64,000 nt of DNA. It comes from Papilionanthe hookeriana x Papilionanthe teres (lineage: Eukaryota > Streptophyta > Magnoliopsida > Asparagales > Orchidaceae). The notes under the pieces were generated by a model. That model saw nothing but the letters and a program-made list of their open reading frames with translations, was not told the DNA's origin and did not search any database. The stretch is taken from positions 15,527,682-15,591,681 of the forward strand of contig CM040433.1 of NCBI GenBank assembly GCA_022702705.1. The letters run 5' to 3'. Shown here in pieces: positions 37,570 to 50,834 of the stretch (position 1 is the first letter of the stretch; every line of letters starts with the position of its first letter). The translations under genes and the position numbers were made by a program.

Positions 37570-40500
37570 TATTGACCTCACTTTTGTTGAGGTCTAGTCT
37601 TTCCTTAGGTTAGCCTAGGGTCTAGCCATAGGACTTGCGTGGTGACTATCTTAGAAGACTAGCAATGGAACCCTTACCCCATAGAAATTCAAAATACCTC
37701 TTTGCTTCACTTAGAGTTTCAACTGCTCAAACTCTATCCTCTAAGTACTTAGGAGGATGAGACTAAGCATAAGGAAGCTCAATAGGGTTCCTTATAGGAT
37801 GGTACTGACCCTGGTTGGTCTGGAGCTAGTACACACACACTTGCACATTATACTCTCACTCACTACCTCACAAACCTAAACCAAACATACCAAACTTCCT
37901 CACACTTGCCCCCCTACTCTTTTGAAAACTCATGTAGGTGGTTCCTTAAACCCTTGGCTTGAGGATAGGGTTTCGGTTAGAACCAATACATGGAGGATCC
38001 AAAGTGGGATCTCTCTTGGTCCATGGCTCAAATAGGTTGAAATTCTCATTTAAACCCAATTCTACTAAAAATTCCAACCTTTGACTTTTTTACCTCTAAA
38101 CTCCACCAAATTACCAAATTGCCCTTAAACCCTAATTTTGACTAAAAATCTCAAAATTATCTAAATTCTCAGATTCTCTCCAAAAACCACCCCAAAATGT
38201 TCTCAACCACTCAAAATACCCAAAATCCAATAAATTTACCAAAATTCCCAAAATTACTAAAATACCCCTCCAAATCCAAAAATTCCAAAAATTTCCAAAA
38301 ACTCCAAAATCATCCCAAATGTTCCCAAAATTAATTCAAACCATTTAAGTGACCCAATTTGACAAAATTGACCCATTTTGACCAAAAGCCCCAAATTGCT
38401 CCTTTAAGCCTAAAATGACCAAATCACCTCCAATGTCCACCCAATTGACCCCAATCCTCCTAAATTTCAATTCTAATTTCAAATTCACCATATATAAACT
38501 TAATTCAAACCAAATCCAAGTTTAATTAAACTAATTTCCAAACCCATTTCCAACCCAAACCAAAAAGCCCCTATTTTGACCATATGACCTAAATCCCCCA
38601 AATTGAACCCCTTTGCAAAGTTGATCTCCTTAAAATTGAATTTTAAACTCCTCCTAACATTCATATACACCAAATTGATCCATAAATTAAGCCTCAGTTG
38701 AACCCAAACCTCATACATGTCCAACCCAAGTTAAAATCCCCAAATTTTCCCCAAATGTGCCACATACCTAAATTTTACCAATTTGAATTTCTTAACCAGA
38801 AACTTTCCACCCAATTCTTGTTGAAAATGCTTCATGACATTCCCCTACATCAATTTGAACCACAAATTGAACCCTAGAAAAGCTCTAGTCTAACCTAAAC
38901 CCAAGTCTAACCCATGTTAGCCCAAATTGACCAAATATCAAAATTCCACCAAATCCACCTCCCAAATCAATTCAAAATAACTCTGATCCTTTTCTAAACC
39001 TTTCATGACAATCATTCCCACCATATTGCTTAATCAATTAGACCCAAACCAAGCTCAAACCCAACCTAGCCCAAGTTAAACCTATATGACCCAAATTGAA
39101 CCAAACTCCAGATGTGACCAAATCAAACCAAATGTAACCAAACCAAGTCTACCACAGCAGCCAATTGGACCACTAGGATGGAGCTAGATCCACCTAGCCT
39201 AATATAGTTGAGCTATGGACTAAGGTTCCCCTAATTTAGGGGATTTCCTTCCTAAAGTGGCCAAACCAACAGAATCTTTGCTAAACCCCATCACCACTCT
39301 AATTAAATACCTGGCTCACCTGAACACCGGCGCACCTGTCCTCTGGCCACCATCCCCTGTCCTTGCCGGTGGAGCCCAAACCGAGAGCCACTTAAACCCA
39401 ATTTTAATTCATTACACCCATCCAAGCTGTCTCACTCCCATTGCCCACTTGCGCCTCTCATCCCTCCACATAAGCAACCTAAAGCACCCACATTGGTCCC
39501 CTGAGCTCCACTCATTAGTCATGGCTATAAAATTACCTCTTCAGGTCCAAAGGGGAGAGTGCCTAAAACCCTGGGGAAAATCTACCAAAATCTCACAAGA
39601 GCTCCTCCAAACCTTCCTGAATTCAAGCTTACTATCCTTAGCCACCCAAACCCCCTGTCCTGAGCCAATTTCTCAGGCCAATTCTCAGTCGAAACAAGGA
39701 AAATTTTTCTCATAGCTCCACAATGCATCAAACTCTGAATTGAGTGACCTACACCATCTCCACATCAAACGAAGAAGATCTCCCATAGAAGCCCCATCAC
39801 AGAAAGCCTCAAAACCAGACTTTGACCAGCACCGAAATTGGGTCTGGTCAAATTTGGGTCTAGACAGTTCACCGAAGCAAGGGACTTCATCTATGAGCTC
39901 GTTGGACCTCCCAGAAGCTTCTACAACCATTTGATTCAAGCTTCCCCTCTCAGACAGAGGTATTGAACTCCACCTTCTTCCTGAGCTTATTTCGATTCTC
40001 CATCCATGTTGGGTTAATTTCAGGCTAGGTTAGCTGTATAGATATGTTCTTCTAGGTCAGATGAGTCCATAGAAACAAACCCAAAGTGATTTGGTTCAGT
40101 CTAGGATGAGATCTTAGGGCTTTAATGTGGACGGCTTACGGGACAGACCAGTTGAGGATGATGACCAGGAGCCATTGGATTGTATGTGTATTCAATGGGT
40201 AACTGTGATTGTGCCGGACAAAAGATCTGAACATAAAGCACAGACCACGTGGCAGCTTACTCAGCTAGCGGCGCCGAATGGGAGTGCTCCACATGTACTT
40301 TCGGAGCACCGTAGGATGACGCGGCGCTGACTGTGTTAAGTATAAAAATAGGATTTAAATAATTTAATTAAATCAGCCCACCTTTAAAAATCCATAACTT
40401 GGTGTAGAAATTTCCCAAAAATAAAAGGCAAATACCCTCTTTCTCAGTGAACAGAGGAGAACAATGTAGAAAAGTTTTGGTGTTTATTTGATGTAAATTT

Positions 40501-43500
40501 TATTTTTAATTAATTAAATACAGTAAAGCAGATTTAGAGCCTAATTAGCTCTAGACATTTCACCAGGGCTTGAGCTTTGGGGGTTTTGTTCTCTCTCTGG
40601 TGAGGGATCTTCCCTGAGTTTTCCAAGGTCAAGGGAGATCTTTATGTGGAGAACCCTAATTTTCAAGTCAAACATCCCTATTTATATAATTAAAATATTA
40701 ATCAAAAAATCGAAAAGAAAAATTTTTTATGTTCACTATGACCAGAGGACCAGAGGAAATATATAAATTTGATTTAAATCATTAAAACTCACCTTTATTG
40801 TAATTAACTCATTAGAATGAAATAAAATTAAATTGGAAATATAATAAATGTAAATGGAATAAAAATCAATCTCCACTGTATTCTAAGGTTAAGGGAACTC
40901 CCCATAAAAATGTCAAGTAATTTGGAGTTAATTTGATCATCCAACTTAATTTTCTATAAGAAATGGCATTTTTAACATTAAAATAATTATGCTAATTATA
41001 ATATAAGTTAAAAAAATTTGGAATTAAAGTAAAATTTTCATTTTTAAGTTATTTTTAAAATTTTTTAAAATAATTTAAAATCATTAAAATCAATTAAAAC
41101 AATAAAAATTACAAAAAATATTAAAACCCACTAAGATGTCAAATTTTATCTCCTAATCATTTGGGAACCACTAAAATAATTTTCCTAATTTCCCCAAGTG
41201 AAGATATTAACTTTAAAGGGGTTAATAATAATTTTTAAACTTAAAAATGGATTTTTCTTAATTTCTCACTAAAATAATTATAATAAATAAAATATAAATA
41301 AAAAATATAAAATTTATTTATCTGGGTCCCCTGACCTCTGATAGATTTATCAAATATACTAAACTTTTTCAATATAATTAATACTTTATATTTAATTAAT
41401 ACTCAAAATAAACAAATAATTATAATAATTAAAATAAAATTTAGAAAATTATGAAAATTTGTCCAAATGGTTCTCTAGTCTGGGTGAACCTCCAGTAATT
41501 TTCTTAAAAATAAATATTGTGTTTTGATTCAGTTATTAAATTATCTTTGAAAATCCCTATTTTGCATGTATATAATTATATAAATTAAATTAAAAATAGA
41601 AAATTCATATTTTTTCCTCTAATGATTTAATTAACTCATGAGTGGGGTAACATAAATATTTTAAGGTCATCTGAGTTCAATCTAATGAATTATGAGGTGA
41701 TAAGCCTTTAAGGGAAAAGTTGTAATTAAAGAATGTTAACCTTAATTAACATTTAGGTGTAAACAAATGGTAAAATAGGTAATGAACAATCAATTTAGCA
41801 TTCTTGGATGATTGAAACATAAGGGGATAAGTGGTAGAAACTAACTTCACCTTTGTCATGGGAAAGATAAATTTGCAATTTCCTTAATTACCTTAATTTG
41901 GAAGATGATCAAAATTAAATGATTCGAGGGTTATGGGTTTGACTTTGGAAGTTAATCTAATACCCCTAGTTGGTGTTTAATGATAATTCAATACTTTGAT
42001 AAGTATTAAGAATCATAATCACATAAGGTAACTTTTTTCCAAAATGGAAAATATACCCATTTAAGTTTAAAGGGCTTGGTAGTGAGCTAGGATTAATCAA
42101 GTTTGACTAACATGGATTAAAAAAGATTATAAGATTAATTATGAACACGTTTGAAACACTACAAGCCTAATTCTACAATTAAATTAACTAAAATTCTTAA
42201 TAAATCAATTTGCCCCTAAAAGCCTTCACTCACATAATTTACAAATGAAACTTCAAGTGGTCGTTACCCCACTCTTTGGATGAAGAGAACATTAGTTCAT
42301 TGAGCATAAGGGTATGATAGGGATGATTCATCAAGCAACATAATAAGTTTGAACGAACTCGAGACTTTTCAAGAGATTATGAGATGTCTGGGGCCCAGTC
42401 CCTGGACCTTTCTCATAACCTTTTGGATATCGTGAAGGACGATTAAACTTATTATGCCTTGCTTGAGAAATCATCTATACATTTAAAATAGGCCCCATCC
42501 AGTTATAACATAGGACTCGATAGGCCCATGACAAACCTATTTATAGGCTTACTCAGCTTTTCTTATAAGCATGCTTCAATTCCCACAAAATTATATATAT
42601 GCATTGCAAGGCTAAACTTTCAGGTGAAGAAACAAGAAGAAATGTCAGCTACGCTTTTATTTTATTGCACTGCAATTTACTTTCATTTACTTTCTCGTAC
42701 TTCTGTGCTTGCAAAGTTGAATGCTAAACAATAAGGTCACCCTGTATTTCAAAACCAAAACTTTCAAGATAGCCACAAAACCAAAACAAGAATAAAAGTT
42801 AAAACAAAACAAAGATAAAATTCACCGCCACAATAGTTAAAATATAAGACAACTCAAAATTTAATCACAAACAAAACAAAATCACAATTATAACTAAATT
42901 AAAACGTCTCTATTAGATGATCGGGAATCCCTCGGAGGAGGCAACCTACAATTGCAAATGAGATTTCCCATAATATGAATGAAAGTAATGAATTCATTTA
43001 GTTGAATTTAGTAAATTCATCTAGACTAAGTGAATTTGATGAAAATAGTGGTGTCGGAATGAGGGAACTGTGTGATCCTAATCGATGTCACTATAGTCAA
43101 CTTAAAGATTCCCCTAATAAAAAATTAAGGCATCTCAATTTAAAAATTCCCAAAACATGCTACTTCCCCCAATCTTCTACATTTGACATTTCTAAAACTA
43201 AACTTCCTACGATGAGGAGTCTGGAGCATACACAGTGGGCAAAACGACCATCCTCAACAGCAAAATTTCTTAGAAATAAACAAACAAGTCATAGGGCTTT
43301 AAGGTAGATTTCCTAGTGCAGCATAAACCCTCACTTTATCCTTTAAGGCCTTTGAATTTCATGAAATATAAGCCCTAACTTGTCTTAGGATTCAGAGGTT
43401 GTCGTCTGATACGACATAAATCCTTTTATCTTCCAGGTTGTTATATTTATTTGTATCAAGTGAATATAAGCCCTAAATAATAAAATTGGCAGGATTAAAC

Positions 43501-44090
43501 ATTAAATAACTTTCTCAAATCAAAGCCAAACAATAGGAGAGTTTGGGAAATCAGTGAGATTCTTCTTGGAGCTGTGCTTTCCCCTAGCTTCTCTTCCTTT
43601 ATATTCCCATAAAAACTGTTCCAAACTTGAGGCATTCACATACTGAATTTCCTATTACCACTTTTCTTGAAGATCCTGCCTTTTTGGAAGTCATGAAAAT
43701 ATTTCCTAATCTATATCAAGATTTTTCTTAGGCGACTTCGGTTATCTAAGATGTAATTAACTATAGGGGCTTGCTCTTATAGGAAAATTAACGACCCCAT
43801 ATTAACATAAACCCTATCTAATTCTTTTGTATTAGATACGGAAAGTTATCTGTCAACATAAATGGTTCACAGACCAAACGGTTGTCATGGATTCTTTAGT
43901 TTGTTTGATCAAGCCTCACTACCAAGCAATGCATCTATTCTTCGGATTAGATATATGACTTGTGGTGTAGTGCTTAATTATTTAAACTATTGCATATATG
44001 AGATGGGTTTGATTCATATATTTCAAATTAAAAAATGATAATTTTTAAAATATACATACATATATTAAATAAATTCTATTTTAAATTGGG
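37570..44090 (-). mobile_element. Giant LTR, copy B (6.5 kb, inverted)
   Basis: Its reverse complement matches copy C block for block: the 3' end (tgaggtcaata), the solo-LTR target region near 39930, the GC-richer block near 40130-40330, the AT-rich modules 40600-41700 and the start near 44080. Its length of 6521 bp equals copy C without its insertion (6522 bp). The first ~11 bp of the LTR seem to be lost at 44090, and no target duplication was found. Frames within it (for example 39257-39715) are not preserved in the other copies. Confidence 0.85.
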
Positions 44091-45330
44091 TGTCGGGATA
44101 CTCTTTCCAACGACCAACAATTTCTATCTTTTGCACTAATAGGTCATTTGCTGGTCGAAAAAGGGACTAGTTGGAGTGTATTGTGTGAGGGGTCGTGAGT
44201 CTTGATGTGGGTGTGTGTGTGAGTGAGAGTCTTTTCAGTGTGTGTTTTGTTTGTCTATTGGAGCAAAAAGTCATCAAAGGAACTTCAAGATTTACTTAGA
44301 GAGAAATTTAAGATAAGTATTTTGTACTTTTATTTTTTATCTGTGATTGTGTGTAAACTTGGCATTTCAAATAAATTACATTTTTTTTGTTATCCTCATG
44401 AATTCTGAGTAGTTTTCTATTTTCTTTCTCCTTTCAAAAGGAAGTAACCATGTGTTGGATTATAATTGTTTGAGATTTCTCTTATTTCATACTTGTAATG
44501 ATTCATGACTTCATTCTTCATTTACATCTTTAATCTTGTCAATTAGAATGTTAAAATTTTTTGTGAATCCATAATGACCTGGGAGGGCTATGTATTCCTC
44601 AACTAGTAAGAATCACATTAATTTCGTTGGTGAGAAGGTAATCCTTAGGTTAGTGCAAATAGATAGGGAGATAAGTTTTGATGGGCATATAATTGGTGTT
44701 TCTATTGTGATTGTCTAGATTCTTGCCAATTTGATTTAGAGTTTAGAACCTTAGGACCAATTAGTCCTATATAAAAGGCACAGTGTGTAATCAACAAGTG
44801 AGAGGCTAGAACCTACACATCATGATCTGAGATTTTGGAACATAAATCTACTTTAGCCAATGTTCTTTATACACTTGGGAGATGGTAAATAATATGTATG
44901 CTCCTATTTGTCACAAAACAAAATTTTTATCTTTAAACATTCGATTCCTACACTGATTATCATCTCTTTATAAGGGGAAATATCTTTCACATAATTTGAA
45001 CTTCTTTTCATAAAAATAGCTTAGAAACACTTTATTTTCTTTAAGCTTTGAACTGATTTTATAAGAATTTAGTAATTACTTTTTACACATAAAATTGCTA
45101 CCATGCTTCCTAGATAATTGTTTGCAGTTTAAGTTGAGTTTTCTATATCGATAAAAAGAGCTTCACCTTTTATGTGGGATCGATACTAGGGTTTTAAAGG
45201 AAATCCTATAGTACTTGATACGATATGTATACTTGTGTAGTACCCTTAGTGTATAAACTATTAATCAAATTTTAAATTCTATAGCATATAATTTATACAC
45301 ACTAGTTGCTAAATATAAATTCGTTCAAGT
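44091..45330 (+). repeat. Diverged Athila-type LTR fragment (E)
   Basis: From about 44170 it follows the 3' two thirds of solo LTR D: tgtg-rich block, ggaacttcaaga (44279), the tcatgaattctgagtag block (44395), tgctcctatttgtcac (44901) and the tgatacga block (45217). It ends near 45329 and is followed by agttttttgtcatcttttgg, which may be a decayed tRNA-Asp primer site. It is much more diverged than the LTRs at 21276 and 28570. Confidence 0.6.
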
Positions 45331-46254
45331 TTTTTGTCATCTTTTGGATAGTAATTAAATGTATAATTGTGGTCGGGTCATCTGGCTCCTAGTCGTCGGG
45401 TTATGGGCACCTACATTCTATCCTCTTGAGTGTTTGATATATTTAAGAGACAGAATTGGGCATGTAGATGCTAGGATTTGGCGTATAGGCACCATAATAA
45501 GGTGCTACTTTCTGTCTACTTGGTTTCGGGACCCTCAGAGCTATTCCAGGTGCCTCAACTCCTAGACGGGCACCTATGCGCTAGGGGTCCAGTGCATAGG
45601 CTCCAATTTGGTCCCATAAGCCTTGATTTTCATAGGAAAAATGTTCAGGAAGGTTTTTCTTGATCTGTAAGCTATGTGGGACTAACCACCTTTGAAATAT
45701 GGTCCCATAAGCTTAAAAAGAGATTTTTATAGATTTATATTAGGGGTTTTAAATGTTGACGAGCATCCAGTACCACCTTACTGGTGTGATGGCCCAAACT
45801 TTGATTTTAGTAAAAAAAATGTGCATAGGAGATTTTTATGACTTCTCTTGGCCACAGGAGGCTTCAAATTGATGAGAGATTATGTTTAAACATCAAAATA
45901 ACCACCAAATATGCCTCGTGTCAAAACTAATGTCACTTTACGATGAGCTTGTTTGAGTAATCTAAATCAGCACTAATCCCAATTGATGTCTTGGGCTATG
46001 GGAGACTGTGAACACAACCCTCTATCATCCAAGTAGACATCCTGCACATACGTAATTAAAAGTGATGCCAGCATAACCAAGAAATAACATGTTTGGATTG
46101 GTTGATTAAAAGTGGGTACCTACATTTCAAGCAAAACTATTAAGGTAAAACCCTTGATCTCATATTTCATATGCTTGTAGAAAAAAATTTTGATCTTTCA
46201 AAAGGTTTTTTGTTTGTTTTAAAGCCCCTGTTAATATATATTTATAATAGGGTG
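45331..46254. other. Unassigned spacer
   Basis: No gene recognised. The part 45360-45620 is richer in G+C and has repeated ggcacc/ggtgcc-like words. Two short overlapping frames there (45359-45565, 45478-45663) have no family features. It may hold remains of the Athila-type element E and the 5' part of the MULE. Confidence 0.35.
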
Positions 46255-46691
46255 TAGATAATTGATTGGTTTTGATGCTTGTCATTTGAAATCTAAGTAC
46301 ATCAATGTTCTTCTATCTGTCACTTCATTGGATGGAAATAATTGTGACCTTCACTCTTACTAAAACAGAGTCAAAGAGGACATGATAGTGGTTATTGAAC
46401 AATTAACCGATCTATTGCATTTAAGCAACATAAAAAAATTTCATATCTAACAAGGAAAAGGGGCTCAGAGAAGCAATTAAGCTTATATTTATAAATGTAG
46501 ATCACAAAGTATGTATGCGTCCTTTATGAAAAAAAAATTTTAAAATGTCTTACTACAAAGACACTGATAAAGTATCAAACTTAGTCTGGTCCGAATCTAA
46601 CTGTTATACTCAACAAAAATTTGATTATATGATGAATGAGTTGCGCCCTCGCAAGCGTATGCATTTTTACAAGATTTACCTTACAAGTGGG
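46255..46691 (+). pseudogene. MULE (Mutator-like) transposase, 5' half
   Basis: The DDE core begins with FDACHLKSKYINVLLSVTS (first Asp, codon 46274-46276), then LDGNNCDLHSY and VVIEQLTDLLHLSN, and after a stop NKEKGLREAIKLIF and NVDHKVCMR. The second catalytic site is usually S-D-x-x-K-G-L; here it reads S-N-K-E-K-G-L, so Asp appears changed to Asn. Downstream VSNLVWSESNCYTQQKFD and AYAFLQDLPYKW continue to the insertion point of LTR C at 46691. Several frames are used, with stops. It would cut and join DNA at the element ends in the nucleus. Confidence 0.8.
46687..46691. repeat. Target-site duplication of solo LTR C (left)
   Basis: gtggg before the LTR is repeated exactly at 54904-54908 after it. 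The MULE reading frame runs across the join when one copy is counted once (DLPYKW before, AITDFS after). Confidence 0.95.
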
Positions 46692-49600
46692 TGTCGGTCA
46701 TTAAAATTTCTGGAATAGATTTAATTTAATATAGTGCATATATATTTTCAGAAAGTATCATTTTTAATTTTAAAATATGAAATCAAACAGATCTTATATA
46801 ATCAATAGTTTGAATAATCGAGCGCTTCACTGCAAGACATGTATCTATCTCGAAGAATAGATACATTCTTAGTGGTGAGGCTTGATCAAATAAACTAAAG
46901 AATTTGTGGCATCCATTTGGTCTGCAAACCATTTATGTTGACTAACAATTTTGCCTATCTAGTATGAAGCAACTAGATAGGTTTTATATTAATCTGGGGT
47001 CTTTAAGTTTCCTATAAGGGCAAGCCCCTATAGTTAATTACATCTTAGACAACCGAAGTTACCTAAGAAAACTCTTGATATAGATCAGGAAATATTTATA
47101 TTCATGACTTCTAAAAGGAAGGGTTCTTCAAGAAACTGTGATAATGGGAAATCTAATAAGTGAGTAGCTCAAGTTTGGAACAGTTATTGTAGGAATCCGA
47201 ATGAAATGAGAGCTAGGGGAAGAACATAGATCCAAGAGAAATCTCGGTGTTTCCCAAAATATTCTATTTTTTAGCTTAAATTTGATATATTTATTTAATG
47301 TTTCATCCTGTTAATTTTATTATTTAAGTCTTACATTCACTTGATATTAATCATGTGAATAGCCTGGAAGATAGGAGGATTTATGTCATATTCAATGACA
47401 ACCTCAGAATCCTAAGACGAGTTAGGGTTTATGTTGCACAACATAGTTATGCAAAGGCCTAAAGAGAAGACATGAGGATTTATACTGCACTAGGAAAGTT
47501 GCCTCAAAGTTCTAAGGCTTGTTGTTTAATTCTAAGGATTTTACTATTGAAGATGGTTGTGTTGCCCACTATGCATGCTCTTAGCTCCTCGTCGTAGCAG
47601 GTTCAGTTTAAAGAAGTGTCAATTGAAGAGAAAAGAGAAGTGTTATATTTTGGAAATGTTTAAATTGAGGTGTCTTAATGTCTTATTAGGGGAATATTTA
47701 AGTTGATAATAGCGACACTGGTTAGGATCCCATGGTTCCCTCAATCTGGCACCACTATTTTCTTCAGATTCACTTAGTCCAGATGAATTTATTAACTCAA
47801 CTTAATGAGTTCCATACTTTCATTTAGACCATAGGAAATATCATTAGCAGCCATAGGTTGCGTCCTTCGAGGTATTCCCGATCATCCGATAGAAGTATTT
47901 TAATTTTGTTTCACTTGTGATTTTTGTTTTGTTTGTGATTACATTTTGAGTTGTCTTATATTTTGATTGTTGTGGCAGTGAATTTTATCTTATTTTGATT
48001 TTAATTTTTAGTTTTGGTTTTGATTTTACGGCTATCCTAAAAGTTTTGGTTTTTATGCAGGGAGACATTGCTGTTTAACATGCAATCTCGTAAGCAAGAA
48101 AAGTACATTAAAGCTAGTACATAAACAAATGTACTATAAACTTGTAAAAGTGTACCTAGTGAGTCTTCTCGTTCCTCCACCTAAAACTTTAATATCTTTT
48201 GTAATAATTATTTATAATTTGCAGGAAAGTAAAACCTATATATAGGTTCATCACAAGCCTACTAAATACTATGTCATAACTTGTAGGGTCCTATTTATTC
48301 ATTTAAGAGATGCATTCCTTTAATAAGTATGATAGATTCAGTTGCCCTACAAGGTGTCCAGAAGACTTTTGAGAAGGTCCAGGTAATACCTAGATATTTC
48401 ACAACCCTTTGGAAATTTCTTGAGTTCATTTTAACTTATCATAATTATTAAATAATTCATCTATTTCATACCCTCATGCTTAATGAGCTGATGTTTAATT
48501 ATCCCAAAAAGTGGAATTTATGAAATATGTAAGTGGAGCCTTTAGAGGCAAATTAATTTATAAAATAATTTAACCAATTTTGATGAGCTTGTAGTGTTTC
48601 AAATGTGTTTAACATTAGTTGTGTTTTCTTTTCTAAACCTCATTAGTCAAATTTGATTAGGCTTAGTCTCACTACCAAGCCCTTAAGATTTAGGTGGGTA
48701 TATTTATAACTTTTAGAAATTTTAAGTTACATAAACATGATTATTTTCAAATTAATGAACTATCATTTAAACATCAAGTAAGGGTATTAGATTAGTGGAT
48801 TATAGACTTTCAAAGTCAACTCCTAACCTTAAGGATTATTTAATTTAATTTTCACCCAAATTAATGTGGTTAATAAAATCATAGGTTAATCTTTTAATAT
48901 GAAAAAAATGAGATGAGTTTTTACCATTTATCCCTTCATATATTTCAATCATTCAAACATGTTTATTAAGATTGTTTGTTACCCTTTTACCTTTTGTTTA
49001 GGCTTAAATGTTAACTAAGGCTAGATCTTCAAAATTGCACTTTTGCCCCTAAAGGCCTTATCACTCAATAATTTATTAAATCTAATTCAAATGACTTTAA
49101 AAATTTTATATTACCCTACTCATAGGTCAATTAAAATATTAGAGGAGAAAATGTGATTTTTTTTAATTTAATTTAATTTATATAAGTATTTTACGCAAAA
49201 TAAAGATTTTCAAGGAAAATTAAATAACTTAATAAAAACACATCATTTACTTTTGAGAAAATTACTGGAGGTTCACATAGACTAGAGAATCATTAGGACC
49301 AAATTTCATGATTTTTGGAATTTTAATTTAATTATTATAATCATTTCAATTTTTGAAGTATTAAGTATAAAATATTATTTAATTGAAAATTTTTGTTTTA
49401 TATTTTTCTTAAATCTCTCTATGGTCAGGGAACTTAGAAAACTAAATTTTTATATTTTTGTGATTTATATTTTAATTATTAGAATTATTTTAATCAGAAG
49501 TTAAGGAAATTCCATTTTAACCTTAAAAAATTAATTTTGACTCTTTAAAATTTAATATCTTTATTTTGAGAGATAGAAAAATTATCCAATTGTTCCTAAG

Positions 49601-50829
49601 TGATTCAGAGGTAATTTGGAACTTTTCTATCAATTTTATTAATTTTGTGAAATTTATTAATTTTTAATTACTTAAATATTAAAATAATGTTTAAAAATGA
49701 AAAAATTATTTTAATTACAATTTTATTTTCAAGGGCTCCTCTGATCACAGAGAACTTCCAAAATTAGCTGGGTGATTTTTTTGAACTGTATTTTAATTAT
49801 CAGAATTGTTTTAATGCCAAAAGTGTTATTTAACTTAGAAAATTCATTTAAGTGTTTCAATTAACTCTAATTGAATTGAAAATTTTATGGTAAGTTTCTC
49901 TGAACTTAAAGATATTCTTTTACATTAATCTCATTTATTTTTATTTTGTATTTATGGTTTAATTACAATTAGGGTTATACTTAATGAGTTAAATCAATTT
50001 TGTATTTTTCCTATGTTTTTTTGTCACAATGAACGTACCAAAATTTACTTTGGAGTTTTTTGATAAATATTTTAATTATTATAATTTTTATACCAAAACG
50101 GACACCTATAACTTGAAAAATAGAGATCTCCTTATAGGGATCTCCCCTGACCTTGGAAAATTTTGAAAAGATCTCCCATGATAGAGAGAATAAAAGCCCT
50201 AAATTTTAATCCATGGTTAAATGTTCATGCAAATGGAGAATTGAATAAGGAATAGTGTATTAATTAATTAAAAATAAAATATACATCAAATAAGCTTGAA
50301 ATCAATTCCACATTATTCTCCTTTGTTCACTGAGCAAGTGGACATTTTTATTTTATTTTTCTAATTTTTACCAAGTTATGAATTTTCTAAGGGGGACTGA
50401 TTTAAATAATTCAAATAATCCCTATTTTTTTATTTAAGTGACGCAGCGTCAACTCATCCTCATCAGCTCCGAAAGACCACGCGGCGCTCCCTAGTTCGAC
50501 ACTTCCATCTGACTTAGTGGCCACATGTCACGCGCTTTATACACCGCAGTTCTATCTAACACAATCAGAGCCCTCAGTTGAATACACGCTTGGTCGAATG
50601 GCTGCGGGTCATTGTCTTCACCTGGTTCATCCCAAGAGCCGTCCACCTTCTAACATAAGAACTCGAGCTAGACTCAACCAAATCGTATGGGGTTTGATCC
50701 AAGAGCTTCATCTAAGCAAGATGAACCTATCTATATGGTTTATATGGTATGAAATACAGTATACACGTATGGAGAGCAAAGAATAACTCAGGAGAGAGAG
50801 AGGCTTCAATACCTTTATCTGAGAGGGGA

Positions 50830-50834
50830 GGTCT
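50830..50834. repeat. Target-site duplication of solo LTR D (left)
   Basis: ggtct here pairs with ggcct at 52520-52524: four of five bases equal. Confidence 0.7.

Noticed and set aside
39257..39715. 152-aa plus-strand frame as a host gene
   Set aside because: Lies in giant LTR B; the matching part of copy C has no such frame, and the protein is low in family features.
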